The position numbers and the translations under genes are program-made. The notes under the pieces were generated by a model. It saw only the letters and a program-made list of their open reading frames with translations. It was not told where the DNA came from and did not search any database. Below are positions 5,753 through 7,135 of a stretch of DNA of 7,135 nucleotides, in pieces. Every line of letters begins with the position of its first letter. Positions within the stretch are counted from its first letter, which is position 1. The DNA lies in contig SPCO01000073.1 of assembly GCA_004525275.1 (NCBI GenBank), positions 1-7,135 on the forward strand, written 5' to 3'. The DNA comes from Thermomicrobiales bacterium (GTDB taxonomy: Bacteria; Chloroflexota; Limnocylindria; Limnocylindrales; CSP1-4).

Positions 5753-6775
5753 TCAATCGCCGGACGGGAGCAGGTCGCTGCGGACCACGTCTTCCACCGA
5801 GAGTGGGGCGTTCACGAGCCCGAGCGTGCCCAGGTAGGCGATGGATGCGGACCATCCGTCGCGATCGATGGCGCCAAGGCCCTGCGCCTCCTGCTCAGGG
5901 CCGGCCCAGGAGTCGATGGTGGCGGCCAGGATCTCAGCTTGACCGGTCGCCGAGGCAAGTTCCGGAACGGCCGTGATCGCGGCATCGAGCCCCGCCTGCG
6001 GGTTCTCCCTGATCTCCTCCATCGCCCGGAGCGTTGCAGCGACGAAGCCCGCGATCGCGTCACCCTTTGAGTCGAGGGTCGTGGTTCCCGAAACCAGACC
6101 GGGCCCGGGCAGCGGCGTGACGTCGTCGATGCGCAGGACGACCGCGGTCTCGCCGTTGAGTTCGAGCTGGACGGGTTCGTTGTTGGCGAACCCAGTCGCG
6201 GCATCCACGGCTCCCTGCTCGACCGCCAGCTCCTGGGTGAAGTCCGGGTATTCGATGATCTCGACGTCGTCCGTCGTCAGGCCAGCCGATTCGAGCAGTG
6301 CCTGGAGCATGATCCAGCCTGAGCCATACCGACCGGGCGTGCCGATCCTCTTGCCCTTGAGATCGGCCGCCGTCTCGATGCCCGAGGACGCCTTGGCAAA
6401 GACGACATTCGGGAACTTGCCATAGACAGTCGCGATGTACCGGATCGGGATCTCGTTACTGACGGCCGGGATGACACTGGTCCCGTCCCCGATGCCCACG
6501 TCGATGGCACCCTGCCCGACGAGGGCGATGAGATCCGGGTCGATCTTGTTCTGGAACTCGATATCCAGGCCGGCCTGCGCATACAGGCCCGTCTGCTGCG
6601 CCAGGTAGAACTGGGCGAACTGGACACTCGGGATATAGCCGAGCCCCACGACGAGCTTCGTTGGCGCCACGCTGGGCACGGGCGAGGTTGCCCCCGGGCC
6701 ACAGGCAGCCATCAGCGATGCGATGACCAGGCCGGCGATGAGGCTGAACGCCGGCCGGGAGTGAACGAATGACAC
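5753..6775 (-). CDS. ABC transporter substrate-binding lipoprotein, NMT1/THI5-like
   Basis: 340-residue periplasmic-type binding protein of an ABC importer, anchored at the outer face of the membrane. Residues 1-25 form a lipoprotein signal with hydrophobic core LIAGLVIAS and lipobox LMAAC, giving Cys25. The mature part starts with LVVGLGYIPSVQFAQFYLAQ (41-60) and GLYAQAGLDIEF (63-74), typical of the NMT1/THI5/SsuA-like fold. Further family blocks are GQGAIDVGIGDG (88-99), DLKGKRIGTPGRYGSG (138-153) and GAVDAATGFANNEP (188-201). Relatives bind thiamine precursors, riboflavin, sulfonates or other small organic ligands; the ligand here is not readable, though neighbouring genes suggest a nucleobase or related nitrogen compound (inference). 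The GTG at 6775 is chosen because GGAGG lies 5 bases upstream; an in-frame ATG at 6799 would add 8 residues and has no such site. The permease gene ends 26 bases upstream, so the two are co-transcribed. Confidence 0.9.
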   Translation of the reverse strand: MSFVHSRPAFSLIAGLVIASLMAACGPGATSPVPSVAPTKLVVGLGYIPSVQFAQFYLAQQTGLYAQAGLDIEFQNKIDPDLIALVGQGAIDVGIGDGTSVIPAVSNEIPIRYIATVYGKFPNVVFAKASSGIETAADLKGKRIGTPGRYGSGWIMLQALLESAGLTTDDVEIIEYPDFTQELAVEQGAVDAATGFANNEPVQLELNGETAVVLRIDDVTPLPGPGLVSGTTTLDSKGDAIAGFVAATLRAMEEIRENPQAGLDAAITAVPELASATGQAEILAATIDSWAGPEQEAQGLGAIDRDGWSASIAYLGTLGLVNAPLSVEDVVRSDLLPSGD

Positions 6776-6780
6776 AGGGA

Positions 6781-6785
6781 CCTCC
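6781..6785 (-). promoter_or_regulatory. Ribosome binding site of the substrate-binding protein gene
   Basis: GGAGG on the minus strand, 5 bases (TCCCT) before the GTG at 6775-6773. It argues for the GTG start over the in-frame ATG at 6799-6797, which would contain this site inside its coding sequence. Confidence 0.7.
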
Positions 6786-6801
6786 GAGCGGAAGGACATG
6801 G

Positions 6802-7135
6802 CTAGCGGGCACCGACCAGACGACGCTCGGCGAGGACGACGAGCAGGTACAGGGCGACCCCGATCAGGGCGATCGTCACGAGCGTGGCGAACATCAAAGG
6901 GATATCGAAGAGGGAGCCGCGAGCCAGGTTGATGAGCACGGCCAGACCACGGCTGGCGCCCGCCCACTCGCCGACGATGGCACCCACCACGGCCAGTGTC
7001 ACGCCGACTCGCAGGCCGCCGAAGATGCTGGGCAGCGCCGCCGGGATCTCGATCGTGGCCAGGATCTGGCGCGGCGTCGCCCGCAGGCTTCGACCCAGTT
7101 CGAGCAGTCGGCGGTCGACCGAACGGATCCCGACC
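6802..7135 (-). CDS. ABC transporter permease, C-terminal part (5' end outside window)
   Basis: The last 110 residues of an inner-membrane permease of the binding-protein-dependent transport family (SsuC/TauC/ThiX-like). The frame is open from the window edge (first full codon 7134) to a TAG at 6804-6802; an internal GTG at 7002 is not the true start because the family motif lies upstream of it. The cytoplasmic EAA-type loop that contacts the ATPase is seen as LLELGRSLRAT followed by IEIPAALP (about residues 10-35 of the fragment), then GLRVGVTLAVVGAIVGEW (40-57) and a last membrane helix (about 80-102) before the basic end ERRLVGAR. It precedes the substrate-binding gene by 26 bases in the same operon. 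No ATPase gene lies in the window; it may lie beyond the right edge. Confidence 0.92.
   Translation of the reverse strand, partial: VGIRSVDRRLLELGRSLRATPRQILATIEIPAALPSIFGGLRVGVTLAVVGAIVGEWAGASRGLAVLINLARGSLFDIPLMFATLVTIALIGVALYLLVVLAERRLVGAR

Overview
The window looks like a chromosomal segment of a GC-rich bacterium. The base composition, GTG and TTG starts with good Shine-Dalgarno sequences, tight gene packing and the wording of the proteins (especially the NMT1-like binding protein) suggest a Chloroflexota or Actinobacteria-like soil or water lineage. This placement is impressionistic. No rRNA, tRNA, CRISPR array or insertion sequence was seen.

Layout from left to right: (i) 1-1371, minus strand, the N-terminal 457 residues of a xanthine dehydrogenase molybdopterin subunit, running off the left edge; (ii) 1372-1694, a 323-base divergent control region; (iii) 1695-2426, plus strand, a membrane-anchored protein with a degenerate GGDEF domain; (iv) 2436-4052, minus strand, an N-acyl-D-amino-acid deacylase-like amidohydrolase; (v) 4049-5374, minus strand, guanine deaminase, whose stop overlaps the start of (iv) by four bases (ATGA); (vi) 5467-5652, minus strand, a 61-residue protein with a CxCGW motif; (vii) 5753-6775, minus strand, a lipoprotein substrate-binding protein of an ABC importer; (viii) 6802-7135, minus strand, the C-terminal part of its permease, running off the right edge.

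Read together, the minus-strand genes form a purine-scavenging locus: an importer of unknown substrate, guanine deaminase (guanine to xanthine plus ammonia) and xanthine dehydrogenase (xanthine to urate). The deacylase-like enzyme is translationally coupled to guanine deaminase, so it probably acts in the same or a linked nitrogen-recovery route, but its substrate cannot be read from the sequence. The inverted GGDEF gene sits between the two catabolic units. It has lost its catalytic signature but keeps an RxxD inhibitory-site motif, so it may sense cyclic di-GMP rather than make it.

The enzymes belong to known families. The less ordinary points are the degenerate GGDEF protein, the Asp-for-Cys substitution in the deacylase-like enzyme, the small CxCGW protein, and palindromic or leaderless-type control elements upstream of guaD and the xanthine dehydrogenase gene.
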